Positions 1 through 7,545 of a stretch of DNA of 20,262 nucleotides are shown one piece after another. The stretch spans positions 1 to 20,262 of the forward strand of contig JAZSRU010000020.1 of assembly GCA_045538635.1 (NCBI GenBank), given 5' to 3'. The notes under the pieces are model-generated. The model searched no databases. It saw only the letters and a program-made list of their open reading frames with translations, and was not told where the DNA came from. How positions within the stretch are numbered: the stretch's first letter is position 1; every line of letters begins with the position of its first letter. The translations under genes and the position numbers were made by a program. Origin of the DNA: RGIG5270 sp045538635. Its GTDB lineage: Bacteria > Verrucomicrobiota > Lentisphaeria > Victivallales > Victivallaceae.

Positions 1-48
1 CTGCGGATAGAAATTTATAGATACAAAACCCCTGAACAGGAAAGATAA
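1..48 (+). CDS. 3' end of an upstream gene (partial)
   Basis: Frame 1 is open from the window edge to a TAA at 46-48 and gives a 15-residue polar, basic C-terminus (LRIEIYRYKTPEQER). The other two forward frames hit stops within the first 18 bases. The stop lies 3 bases before the ATG of the next gene, and AGGAAAG (38-44), a possible ribosome binding site for that gene, overlaps the last codons. This matches the tight spacing of the rest of the operon. Too little is visible to name a product; a glycosyltransferase or another polysaccharide gene is likely from context only. Confidence 0.5.
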   Translation: MRIEIYRYKTPEQER

Positions 49-51
49 AAT

Positions 52-978
52 ATGAAAACAAACTCAAAGAAATATGAAATAATAAATATTAAAGGAAGCA
101 AAAACAATATGAGCGAAATAAAAGTTTCAATAATAGTTCCGGTTTTCAATGTCAAAATGTATTTGAATCAATGTCTTGACTCTCTGATCAACCAAACCTT
201 AAAAGATATAGAAATTATCTGTATCAACGATGGGTCAACAGACAATTCTCTGCTTACGTTAAAAGATTATGCAAGATGCGACAACAGAATCACAGTAATC
301 GACAAACAAAATGAAGGACAATCTGTTGCCAGAAATATCGGAATTAATATGGCAGAGGGCGAATACATTGGATTTGTTGATTCAGATGATTGGGTCGATA
401 ATGATTATTTTGAAAAATTATATGATGCCGCCGCCAGAAACAATTGCGATATCGCCAGTGCCGGCTTCAAAAGATGCAGACGGCACAGAACGAGCATCAA
501 AAAAAGTTATGAAGCAGAACTTGTCTGCACTACTGCACAAGATAAAATCCGTTTAGACAATCTGCCGAGCGATAATTATATCTGGAATAAAATTTACAAA
601 CGGACAGTATGGAACGATTTAAACTTCAATTTTGAGCCTGACCGTTTTTTTGAAGACATTGCCATGACGATAAAAATTTTACATCAAATGGGAAAAATGG
701 TCACAGTCCCCGATACCTATTACAATTACCGGGTAAATCCGGCATCCACCATACACACAACCTCTGTCAAACACAAAAAAGACTATCTTTGGGCAATCAA
801 TGAACAGAAATCATATGCAGAAGAAAACAATATCCTTCTGGATTTCAATAAAATTTTAATGCAAAAAATTTATTATAAATTTATAGGTATAACAATAATT
901 AAAATCTATCAATATGAAAATTTATCAAAATACAAACTGTTCGGGTTCCTGACAATTGCTACAAAAAAAACAGTTTAA
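52..978 (+). CDS. GT2 family glycosyltransferase
   Basis: A 308-residue family 2 (GT-A fold) glycosyltransferase, expected to transfer a sugar from a nucleotide-sugar donor to a growing surface glycan on the cytoplasmic face of the membrane. The nucleotide-binding start is KVSIIVPVFNV (about residues 24-34), followed by INDGSTDNS (58-66), the metal-binding DSDDW (110-114) and the probable catalytic acid pair E201-D202 in RFFEDIA. No membrane segment is obvious. The ATG at 52 has AGGAAAG 7 bases upstream. An internal ATG at 109 (residue 20) has AAAGGAAG at 91-98 and gives a protein beginning MSEIKVSIIVPVFNV, closer to the usual GT2 start, so the true start may be 109. First complete gene of the polysaccharide operon; donor and acceptor cannot be predicted. 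Confidence 0.9.
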   Translation: MKTNSKKYEIINIKGSKNNMSEIKVSIIVPVFNVKMYLNQCLDSLINQTLKDIEIICINDGSTDNSLLTLKDYARCDNRITVIDKQNEGQSVARNIGINMAEGEYIGFVDSDDWVDNDYFEKLYDAAARNNCDIASAGFKRCRRHRTSIKKSYEAELVCTTAQDKIRLDNLPSDNYIWNKIYKRTVWNDLNFNFEPDRFFEDIAMTIKILHQMGKMVTVPDTYYNYRVNPASTIHTTSVKHKKDYLWAINEQKSYAEENNILLDFNKILMQKIYYKFIGITIIKIYQYENLSKYKLFGFLTIATKKTV

Positions 979-1008
979 TATTTTTAACAACCAAAGAGAT
1001 TCAATACA

Positions 1009-2097
1009 ATGGCAAAAATCAGTATAATTATACCGGTATATAATGTAGAAAAATATATAAAAAAAGCACTTGACAGCATTATAAATCAAACATTACCAGA
1101 TTTGGAAATTATATGTATAAACGATTACACACCAGATAATAGTTTTTCAATTGTACATGAATATGCGTCTAAAGATTCTCGTTTTGTATTGCTTGAACAA
1201 AAAACCAATCAAGGTCCAGGTAACGCCAGAAACCAAGCATTAGATATTGCTTCAGGCGAATATATTATGTTTCTGGATCCTGATGATTGGCTGGAACTGG
1301 ATGCATGTGAACTTGCTTACAATCAAATATCAAAAAATCAAAACGATGTAGTTTTTTTTAAATTTTTTATTGAACATTTTAATAATACAAAAAAAGAAAT
1401 TGAATTAATAAGTTCTTTAGTCATTGATAATGATATTATTTCAAATTCGTTTGCAGCAAGACATAATCTATCATGGGATTTATTAAAAAACAATAAAAAT
1501 ATATACATAACAATGGCATGTGCATGGGGAGCGATATACAATAAACAATATATTTCATCAATAAATGCCAGATTCTCAGAAACGAGAAATTGTGAAGATA
1601 ACCCGTTCTTTTTTAATGTATTAGCAAATGCAACCTCGTTTTCTTTTTTATCTCATGGATTATATCATTACAGACAACAAATAAACAATATCATTCCATA
1701 CTATGCAAAAAATTACAATGATGTTTTATACAACAAAAACGAAGCATATAAAATAATAGTAAATTCTTGTAATCATTCTTTGCTTGATATATTTGTGCCA
1801 TATTATTGGGAGACAATTAATGTTCATATGGAAAATGCAAAAAAAGCAGACAAGAAATCTTTTAAAATAATATTTAAAGATTTAAATAAATTAGCTAAAA
1901 AACTGGATAAGAATCATACAATGAGTTTATATAAGGAAAAAATCAATTATCCTCGTTTTAAACGTTATTTTAGGACAACAAATTTATTTCAATTTTATTT
2001 TTTATGTTTTCTAAAAAATTTAATATCAATTGAAAAACAATATTCTCATTATGTCATTTCAATACTTTTTATAAAAATATCTATACATAAGGATTAA
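1009..2097 (+). CDS. GT2 family glycosyltransferase
   Basis: A 362-residue GT2 glycosyltransferase, the second of a pair. It starts directly with the GT-A Rossmann-like strand (AKISIIIPVYNVEKY), has CINDYTPDNS (37-45) where INDGSTDNS is usual, the metal-binding DPDDW (90-94), and a probable catalytic pair E196-D197 in RNCEDNPF. The C-terminal third is basic and aromatic, as in many enzymes of polysaccharide clusters that dock on membranes. It begins 30 bases after the previous gene, with AAAGAGA as a weak ribosome binding site, and ends 3 bases before the next gene. It is richer in A+T than the gene before it. Role: addition of one sugar in assembly of a surface polysaccharide; specificity unknown. 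Confidence 0.9.
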   Translation: MAKISIIIPVYNVEKYIKKALDSIINQTLPDLEIICINDYTPDNSFSIVHEYASKDSRFVLLEQKTNQGPGNARNQALDIASGEYIMFLDPDDWLELDACELAYNQISKNQNDVVFFKFFIEHFNNTKKEIELISSLVIDNDIISNSFAARHNLSWDLLKNNKNIYITMACAWGAIYNKQYISSINARFSETRNCEDNPFFFNVLANATSFSFLSHGLYHYRQQINNIIPYYAKNYNDVLYNKNEAYKIIVNSCNHSLLDIFVPYYWETINVHMENAKKADKKSFKIIFKDLNKLAKKLDKNHTMSLYKEKINYPRFKRYFRTTNLFQFYFLCFLKNLISIEKQYSHYVISILFIKISIHKD

Positions 2098-2100
2098 AAG

Positions 2101-3795
2101 ATGGTTAATAACAAATTTAATTATGACACAACATATTATGTTGTAGCTATGTTAAAAAAATATGGTATAAAAAATATTGTTGCAAGTCCTGGCACGCAAA
2201 ACGCTAAATTTAATATGCTAGTTCAGGATGATGAATTCTTTAACTGCTATTCAGTAGTAGACGAGAGAAGTGCTGCCTATGTTGCTTCAGGAATCGCTTA
2301 TGAAACTAATAACCCCGTTGTTATAACATGTACGGAAGCTACAGCAAGTAGAAATTATTTATCTGCACTAACCGATGCATATTACAAAAATATTCCTATC
2401 ATTGCCCTCACATTCTTCAACACTGGTGGCAATAAATTTAATTTAGCCGCTCAATTTATTGATAGAAGCATAACCCAAAATGATATAAAATCTTTATTTG
2501 TAGAACTACCTAAAATCAATGACATTAATGATAAAAGAAAATGTCTTGATTATTTAAATGCAGCAATAGCAACCGCTAAATTCAAAAAAGAACCTGTGAA
2601 TATAAACTGTCCGGCATTTTTAGATTTTAAATCTTTACAAAAAACTTTACCATCAGATATATGGAGCTTTGAATATTATAAATCTGATTTTGAACAACAA
2701 AAAGAATTTTTAAAAAATAAAAATATCATGATATTTATTGGATCGCATTATAAATTCTCTGAACAAGAACTAAAAGCACTAGAAAATTTTTCTTTAAACT
2801 GGGATGCTCCAGTTATTTGTGATCATACAGCAAACTACCACGGTCATAATAAAATTTTAACATCTCAACTTGCCAATTTAGTCACAGATTGGCAAAAACC
2901 AGATATTGTAATAGATATCGGAAAAGTATGTGGCGAATACGCATCAGCACAAACATTTGGTAATGCAAAAATTTGGCGTGTAACAAATAGCAATAAATTT
3001 ACTTTCAGATTCAGTAAACCGGTCGAAAAATTCTTTAACTGTTCTGAAAAATATTTCTTTGAAAAAATGAATAATAAAGAAAAGCTTATTGGTGGTTATT
3101 ACACAAATATAAAAAGAAAAATTGATAACATTATTTTTCCGGAAATACCATTTTCAACATTATTTATTGCTAAAAATCTTTGTAATTTTATACCACAAAA
3201 TTCTTCTTTACATTTAGCCATTTTAAATTCATTAAGATCTACTAATTTCTTTCATTTAGACAGTTCTATTGATATAAACTGTAATGTTGGTGGCTTTGGT
3301 ATAGATGGAGCACTTTCTACATCTGTAGGACAATCTCTAGCAAATAAAAATAAAAAAGTGTTTTGCCTTATCGGAGATTTAGCTTTCTTTTACGATATGA
3401 ATATTTTAGGCAACAGAGATATAGACAAAAATCTTCGTATAATTGTAATCAACAATAATAGAGGAGAAGAGTTTAGACTAAATCCTGCTTTGGAACGTCA
3501 TTTAGGAAAAAAGACGGATAAATTAATTGCAGCAGCAAGACATTACAAAAACGGCGTAAAAAATTGGAGCATATCTTGTGATTTTCATTATATGAGCGCA
3601 GACAACAAAAAAGACTTTGAAATTCAAATACAAGATTTTTGTTCAAAAGATTTTGAGAAACCTGTAATATTCGAAATATTTACAAAAAATGAAGATGAAC
3701 AAAATGCATTAAATGCATATAGAAAAAATTCAAAACCAGCAAAAGTAATCAAAAAAAGCTTAATCTATAAAATAAAAAAAATAATAAGAGGATAA
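2101..3795 (+). CDS. MenD-like thiamine-diphosphate-dependent enzyme of a polysaccharide cluster
   Basis: A 564-residue protein colinear with MenD (2-succinyl-5-enolpyruvyl-6-hydroxy-3-cyclohexene-carboxylate synthase, about 556 residues in E. coli). The pyrimidine-binding domain has ASPGTQNAKF (28-37) and VVDERSAAY (52-60); E55 fits the ThDP-activating glutamate of the family. The pyrophosphate domain has GFGIDGALSTSVG (398-410), GDLAFFYDMN (425-434) and INNNRGEEF (450-458), the metal/ThDP motif. MenD residues that bind acidic substrates differ: the Ser-Arg after SPG is T32-Q33, and the Arg five residues before GIDG is V396 (comparison from memory). It is flanked by GT2 genes, an SDR and a pyruvyl transferase, with no other men gene visible. 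I infer carboligation or decarboxylation of a 2-oxoacid to build a glycan component. The basic tail (547-564) may bind membrane or partner. AAGGA over the preceding stop is the ribosome binding site. Confidence 0.8.
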   Translation: MVNNKFNYDTTYYVVAMLKKYGIKNIVASPGTQNAKFNMLVQDDEFFNCYSVVDERSAAYVASGIAYETNNPVVITCTEATASRNYLSALTDAYYKNIPIIALTFFNTGGNKFNLAAQFIDRSITQNDIKSLFVELPKINDINDKRKCLDYLNAAIATAKFKKEPVNINCPAFLDFKSLQKTLPSDIWSFEYYKSDFEQQKEFLKNKNIMIFIGSHYKFSEQELKALENFSLNWDAPVICDHTANYHGHNKILTSQLANLVTDWQKPDIVIDIGKVCGEYASAQTFGNAKIWRVTNSNKFTFRFSKPVEKFFNCSEKYFFEKMNNKEKLIGGYYTNIKRKIDNIIFPEIPFSTLFIAKNLCNFIPQNSSLHLAILNSLRSTNFFHLDSSIDINCNVGGFGIDGALSTSVGQSLANKNKKVFCLIGDLAFFYDMNILGNRDIDKNLRIIVINNNRGEEFRLNPALERHLGKKTDKLIAAARHYKNGVKNWSISCDFHYMSADNKKDFEIQIQDFCSKDFEKPVIFEIFTKNEDEQNALNAYRKNSKPAKVIKKSLIYKIKKIIRG

Positions 3796-3798
3796 ATT

Positions 3799-4623
3799 TT
3801 GAAAAAAATATCAAAAGATAAAATCAAAACTTGGCTTGTAACAGGAGCTTCAAGTGGAATTGGGAAAGAATTATGCAGACAACTTCTTGCCAGAGGATAT
3901 AATGTTATAGCAATTTCAAGAAGACATTTAGATTTTACTCATGAAAATTTACATTATATACAATGTGATATTTCTAACCCAGAAGATGTTTCTAATGCAG
4001 TCCGAGAAGGAATAAATAAATTTGGAAAAATTGATGTTCTATCTAATAATGCAGGAATATCTTCTTATGGGACAATAGAAGAAGAAACACCAGAAAAAAT
4101 GCGACAAGTAATGGAAATTAATTTCTGGGGGGCTTATAACATAATTCGCGTAATAGTGCCTCATTTTAGAAAACATAAAAATGGGACCATCATCAACAAT
4201 ACTTCTGAATGTGGCATAATGCCTCGCGCATACGGTAGCGCCTATTGTTCCTCTAAACATGCCCTTGAAGGTTTAACCGGAGCATTATGGCAAGAAACCA
4301 ATAGCTTTTGTAGAATTATGGCTATTGAATTAAGCTATTTTGCGGGGACGGAAATCGGTAAAAATGAAAAAAAAGGATATTCTGAAATCGATGAATACAA
4401 AGGTTTAAAATGGATAGCAGCTAAATATAAACCTTGTCAAAATAATAAAGAAATTGCAATTAAACATATTATAAATACTGTTGAAAATAAAAAACTACCA
4501 AGACGATTAATGCTCGGAAGAGATATTTTACCCAAAGTAAAATATGAGATAGTATTACTAATCAAAAATTATTTAAATTCATATTTAAAAGCTTACTCTT
4601 GTAAGGTTAAAAATAATTTATAA
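3799..4623 (+). CDS. Short-chain dehydrogenase/reductase (classical SDR)
   Basis: A 274-residue classical SDR that reduces a carbonyl or oxidises an alcohol with a nicotinamide cofactor. The cofactor motif TGASSGIG is at 15-22, NNAG at 83-86, and the catalytic tetrad is N108, S136, Y149 and K153 (YCSSK). Basic residues after strand 2 (SRR, 40-42) favour NADP(H). Length and spacing match the family. The start is TTG at 3799-3801, with AGAGG at 3787-3791; no better ATG lies nearby. It begins 3 bases after the MenD-like gene, so the two are very likely co-translated. I infer that it reduces the keto product of the MenD-like enzyme, but the substrate is not readable from sequence. Confidence 0.88.
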   Translation: MKKISKDKIKTWLVTGASSGIGKELCRQLLARGYNVIAISRRHLDFTHENLHYIQCDISNPEDVSNAVREGINKFGKIDVLSNNAGISSYGTIEEETPEKMRQVMEINFWGAYNIIRVIVPHFRKHKNGTIINNTSECGIMPRAYGSAYCSSKHALEGLTGALWQETNSFCRIMAIELSYFAGTEIGKNEKKGYSEIDEYKGLKWIAAKYKPCQNNKEIAIKHIINTVENKKLPRRLMLGRDILPKVKYEIVLLIKNYLNSYLKAYSCKVKNNL

Positions 4624-4643
4624 CATTATAGAGGAAATAAATT

Positions 4644-5918
4644 ATGACAACAGAAGTAAATAACAAATGCGACTGTATGATATTAAATTTTTGGTCATGT
4701 TCCAATTATGGAGCTATTCTAACCTGTCATGGCGTAAAATGTTTAATGGAAAAGTTAGGTAAAAGTTGCAAAGTTATTAATTATTTTCCTAAAACCAGCT
4801 TTGAAAATAAATATAAAAACAGTTTTACAGCAAAATTCACAAATAAATACTTTATTTTAACTACAAAAGTTAATAATTTTGAAGATTTTTGTGAACTTAA
4901 TAATAATGCAGATATTTTTATAGCCGGTCCAGATCAAATTTGGAACTCTGCAATAATAAAATCACATTGTACAAATGTTACAAATAGTATCTATTTTTTA
5001 GACTTTGTTTGCAATGAAAACAAAAAAATTTCTTATGCCGCAAGTTTTGGAGAAGCTGAATTCAAAGGAGAGCAAAAAAATAAATTCATTTTCAGCCATT
5101 TCATTAAGCAGTTTGATGCAATTTCCATAAGAGAAGATGACGGTATCGATATTTTGAAAAATGAATTTGGAGTAACCAATGCTGCCCAATTGATAGATGG
5201 CGCATTTCATATTCCTAAAACATTGCTCAATGATATGACTCAAAATTATGAAGCAAAAGAAAAATATATCGCATGTTATGTCCTCCCGTATTACAGGAAG
5301 GAAAAATGGTACAGAAAATATTTGAATACGATTTCTGAAAAACTGAATTACCCAATCAAAGAAATGAAATTCAATTTAAAAACTCCGGTCGAAGAATGGC
5401 TGGCTTTTCTGAAAAACGCAGAATTCGTAATCAGTGATTCATATCATGCAATTGTTTTTTCTATCATTTTCAACAGACCTTTTATCCAAATAAAAAACGC
5501 ATCCTCTCAAAGCCGTTTTGAATCTCTGTTCAGAGTTTTGGATATTGAAAATAACTCAATAAGTAAATTCGATTATTTGAGCGAAGATAAAATATTGATG
5601 AAACGGGATTGGAACAGTATCAATAAAAAAATCGAACAGGAAGTTTTAAAAGCTGAATTATGGATGAAAAACGCTATCGAAACTCCCAAAGAAAAAGTAA
5701 TTGATAAAAGTTTTGAAAATTTTGTTCTAATCCAGCAGCAGTTGAATGAAAATAACAATAAACTGCTCCTCAAATATGTAAAAAATAAAAATAAATATCT
5801 TTCTACATATTACTTTTATAAAATCATCAGAAATATCACTTTCGGAAAAATACACAAAAATTTCAAAGAAAAAGCAAAACAGTATAAACAAATTAAAAAT
5901 ATCATCAAAAATATTTAA
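4644..5918 (+). CDS. Polysaccharide pyruvyl transferase family protein
   Basis: A 424-residue member of the polysaccharide pyruvyl transferase family (PF04230-type). Such enzymes transfer enolpyruvate from PEP to sugar hydroxyls, forming pyruvate ketals on exopolysaccharides or cell-wall glycans; some members have other roles. Typical features are the start with FWSCSNYGAIL (16-26), FIAGPDQIWN (92-101), KISYAASFGEAEF (128-140), SIREDDGIDIL (161-171), VISDSYHAIVFS (262-273) and SQSRFESLF (288-296). The last 60 or so residues are very Lys/Asn rich and probably lie outside the catalytic domain. It starts 20 bases after the SDR with GAGGAAA (4631-4637) as ribosome binding site. Hand counts give about 25% G+C for 4681-5040 and about 32% for 5281-5460, so composition shifts inside the gene. 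Last gene of the + operon. Confidence 0.87.
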   Translation: MTTEVNNKCDCMILNFWSCSNYGAILTCHGVKCLMEKLGKSCKVINYFPKTSFENKYKNSFTAKFTNKYFILTTKVNNFEDFCELNNNADIFIAGPDQIWNSAIIKSHCTNVTNSIYFLDFVCNENKKISYAASFGEAEFKGEQKNKFIFSHFIKQFDAISIREDDGIDILKNEFGVTNAAQLIDGAFHIPKTLLNDMTQNYEAKEKYIACYVLPYYRKEKWYRKYLNTISEKLNYPIKEMKFNLKTPVEEWLAFLKNAEFVISDSYHAIVFSIIFNRPFIQIKNASSQSRFESLFRVLDIENNSISKFDYLSEDKILMKRDWNSINKKIEQEVLKAELWMKNAIETPKEKVIDKSFENFVLIQQQLNENNNKLLLKYVKNKNKYLSTYYFYKIIRNITFGKIHKNFKEKAKQYKQIKNIIKNI

Positions 5919-5950
5919 TCCACATAAGAAAAAAACTCTGCCGCCTCCCA

Positions 5951-6017
5951 ATTTTGTTACACGGCATCCGCCGTCGCCGAAGGCTATGGCGGGACAAGCA
6001 GCCGCAATGCGGGCGGC
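5951..6017. repeat. 67-bp GC-rich direct repeat, copy 1
   Basis: The 67 bases from 5951 to 6017 are identical to 6082-6148, a period of 131 bases. The unit begins ATTTTGTTACACGGC and ends GCAATGCGGGCGGC. It is far richer in G+C than the genes to its left. Identity ends at 6018 (T) against 6149 (G). It looks like a dispersed intergenic repeat and not a coding duplication. Confidence 0.95.
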
Positions 6018-6065
6018 TGGGTGGAGGCGGGCGATGTGAGAACTTTGGGAGTTTTGGGAATTTTG

Positions 6066-6081
6066 GGGGATGTCCATCCCC
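6066..6081. repeat. Hairpin GGGGAT-GTCC-ATCCCC between the direct repeats
   Basis: A perfect 6-bp stem (6066-6071 with 6076-6081) and a 4-base loop, lying directly before repeat copy 2. A near-identical hairpin with loop ATCC occurs at 20245-20260, which suggests it belongs to a repeat family. ATTTTG follows it, so it could act as a weak + strand terminator. Confidence 0.7.
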
Positions 6082-6148
6082 ATTTTGTTACACGGCATCC
6101 GCCGTCGCCGAAGGCTATGGCGGGACAAGCAGCCGCAATGCGGGCGGC
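6082..6148. repeat. 67-bp GC-rich direct repeat, copy 2
   Basis: Perfect match to 5951-6017. After 6148 the sequence continues GGGGTTGATAT, while copy 1 continues into TGGGTGGAGGCG, so only the 67-bp core is shared. Confidence 0.95.
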
Positions 6149-6367
6149 GGGGTTGATATATGCGCTGACGCGTGAAAAGAGTGTAGTACATGAGTCCGGT
6201 CGGGACATCAGCTCCGCAGATTTTTGTTTGACTGCAGTGCAGTCAGCTGTACTTTTTCTCAAAATCCCCAAACATCTCAATCATCCCATTTTATACAGTT
6301 TTGCCCTGTTCCGGTGCCAACTCTCACGGTGCTGACGCGCTCGTCAAACTTATAACATTTATTCAAT

Positions 6368-6401
6368 AAAAAAAAAGTCCTGCCGTTTATGACAGGACTT
6401 T
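6368..6401 (-). terminator. Intrinsic terminator of the pseudopilin-glycosidase operon
   Basis: The stem AAAGTCCTG (6374-6382) pairs perfectly with CAGGACTTT (6393-6401) around a 10-base loop. Read on the minus strand, the hairpin starts about 10 bases after the stop codon of the GH28-like gene and is followed by a run of nine T. On the plus strand only three T follow, so it works mainly leftward. Bases 6370-6401 are identical to 10697-10728. Confidence 0.9.
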
Positions 6402-6411
6402 AAAGATAATT

Positions 6412-7545
6412 TTATTTTTCAAAATCCACATTATTTATTTTCAGATTATTTACAAATTCAATCTGAAGCGGATTTACTACTGCAACTTCAGCAGAGATAT
6501 TATTCAATTTTATTTTATTGAATAATGCTTTTTCATTAGCATGCAAAACGATACCCTGATGCGATTTAATTCTGAAATTATTGAATTCAATCCGTTCCAT
6601 ACTGCGGATATTGACATTTTTTTCACATTTGAAATATATGGCAAATCCATTGGCTTCAATATCAAAATTATAAAAACTCAAGTCTTCAACTTTAGCATAA
6701 CCCGAACAATTTCTGTGAAGATAATATTCAGGATGATACGAAAGTATTGCCGTGCCTCTGCCGCGAAAAGTTATATTACTGAAACGGCAGTGCCGCACAA
6801 TATCATCACTTGGACAACTTATACGTATTCCCTGACACGGACTGTCAAGTATGCAGTTATTGACAGTAACATTTTCACAAATATACTCTCTGTCAGGCAA
6901 ATGCCTCATGGCACGCAGAACAAGACAGTCATCACCTGTTTTGAAGAAACTGTCACTGATGACAACATTCTTACAGCCGTCAATATCAAAACCGTCATTA
7001 TTTATCATTTGCTGATGTCCATCGATTCTGATTTTTGAGACATAAACATTCTGACAACAAATCATCCAAATTGTCCAGCCCGGGGAATCAATAAAATTTG
7101 TACCGTTCAAAGTCACATTACGGCAATTAAAAAACTGCACCATACGCGGACGGGGATGAAGAGGTTTTTTAAAAAAACTTCCGACTGGAACATTTCTGTC
7201 ATAAAATTCAGGTCCCTGCCCGTTTATTTCTCCGTTTCCGGTAATTGCAATGTTTTCTGCATCGGCGGCAGTAATAAAAACCTTGCGGCTCTTTTCCGGG
7301 GCAGTCGGCATCAAATCATGTTTGAAATCATCATATTTATACGGGTCGGAATATCCCTGCAGAACAGCCCCTGCCGGAATATGCAATTCAACATTGCTTT
7401 TTAGATAAAGAGTTCCGCTTGTATAAACCCCCTGTTCAAGCACGACTCTACCGCCTCCGGCGGCAAAAGCTCTATCAATTTCAATTTGAATTGCTTTTCC
7501 TGTTTTTTCTTTTACTGTAAAATCCATTTTTTTAATCTCTGTCAT
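6412..7545 (-). CDS. GH28-like right-handed beta-helix protein (polygalacturonase-like)
   Basis: A 377-residue parallel beta-helix protein related to GH28 pectin-degrading enzymes. The N-terminal part has the usual GGGRVVLEQGVYTSGTLYLKSN (31-51 region), VLQGYSDPYKY, then GNGEINGQG (103-111). Catalytic landmarks are NNDGFDI (182-188, for the usual NTDG) and TGDDCLVLR (203-211) with D205-D206. The usual GHG histidine is absent: SPCQGIRIS (235-243) sits there. No RIK follows at the normal distance; one occurs later at 325-327. There is no signal peptide, so it may act on oligosaccharides in the cytoplasm, or have a different specificity. Its ATG overlaps the stop of the upstream gene by one base (TAATG), which indicates translational coupling. 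A strong terminator follows. Family call is firm, activity is not. Confidence 0.82.
   Translation of the reverse strand: MTEIKKMDFTVKEKTGKAIQIEIDRAFAAGGGRVVLEQGVYTSGTLYLKSNVELHIPAGAVLQGYSDPYKYDDFKHDLMPTAPEKSRKVFITAADAENIAITGNGEINGQGPEFYDRNVPVGSFFKKPLHPRPRMVQFFNCRNVTLNGTNFIDSPGWTIWMICCQNVYVSKIRIDGHQQMINNDGFDIDGCKNVVISDSFFKTGDDCLVLRAMRHLPDREYICENVTVNNCILDSPCQGIRISCPSDDIVRHCRFSNITFRGRGTAILSYHPEYYLHRNCSGYAKVEDLSFYNFDIEANGFAIYFKCEKNVNIRSMERIEFNNFRIKSHQGIVLHANEKALFNKIKLNNISAEVAVVNPLQIEFVNNLKINNVDFEK

Larger units (their letters stand above)
5919..6411. other. Non-coding region between convergent operons, with repeats
   Basis: About 490 bases between two converging operons. Open frames exist on both strands but run through two copies of a GC-rich direct repeat and change with its frame, so none is called as a gene. 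The stretch holds the 67-bp repeats (5951-6017, 6082-6148), a run of three spaced G tracts (about 6046-6069), the GGGGAT/ATCCCC hairpin, a GACTGCA/TGCAGTC hairpin at 6230-6244 and the terminator at 6368-6401. No tRNA, and no clear + strand terminator for the polysaccharide operon, was seen. Confidence 0.7.

Noticed and set aside
2101..3795. Naming the ThDP enzyme menD
   Set aside because: The substrate-binding Arg positions recalled for MenD are not conserved and the neighbours are glycan genes, so a menaquinone role is not supported.
6046..6069. Possible G-quadruplex from spaced G tracts
   Set aside because: Only three tracts of three or more G are present in the run; a fourth is lacking at suitable spacing.
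5954..6335. Overlapping short frames on both strands through the GC-rich repeats
   Set aside because: The frames exist because a G+C-rich repeat has few stops. The same repeat is read in different frames in the two copies, and none has a convincing start.
5919..6411. CRISPR array or IS element from the direct repeats
   Set aside because: There are only two long copies, no short regular spacers, no transposase frame and no terminal inverted repeats.
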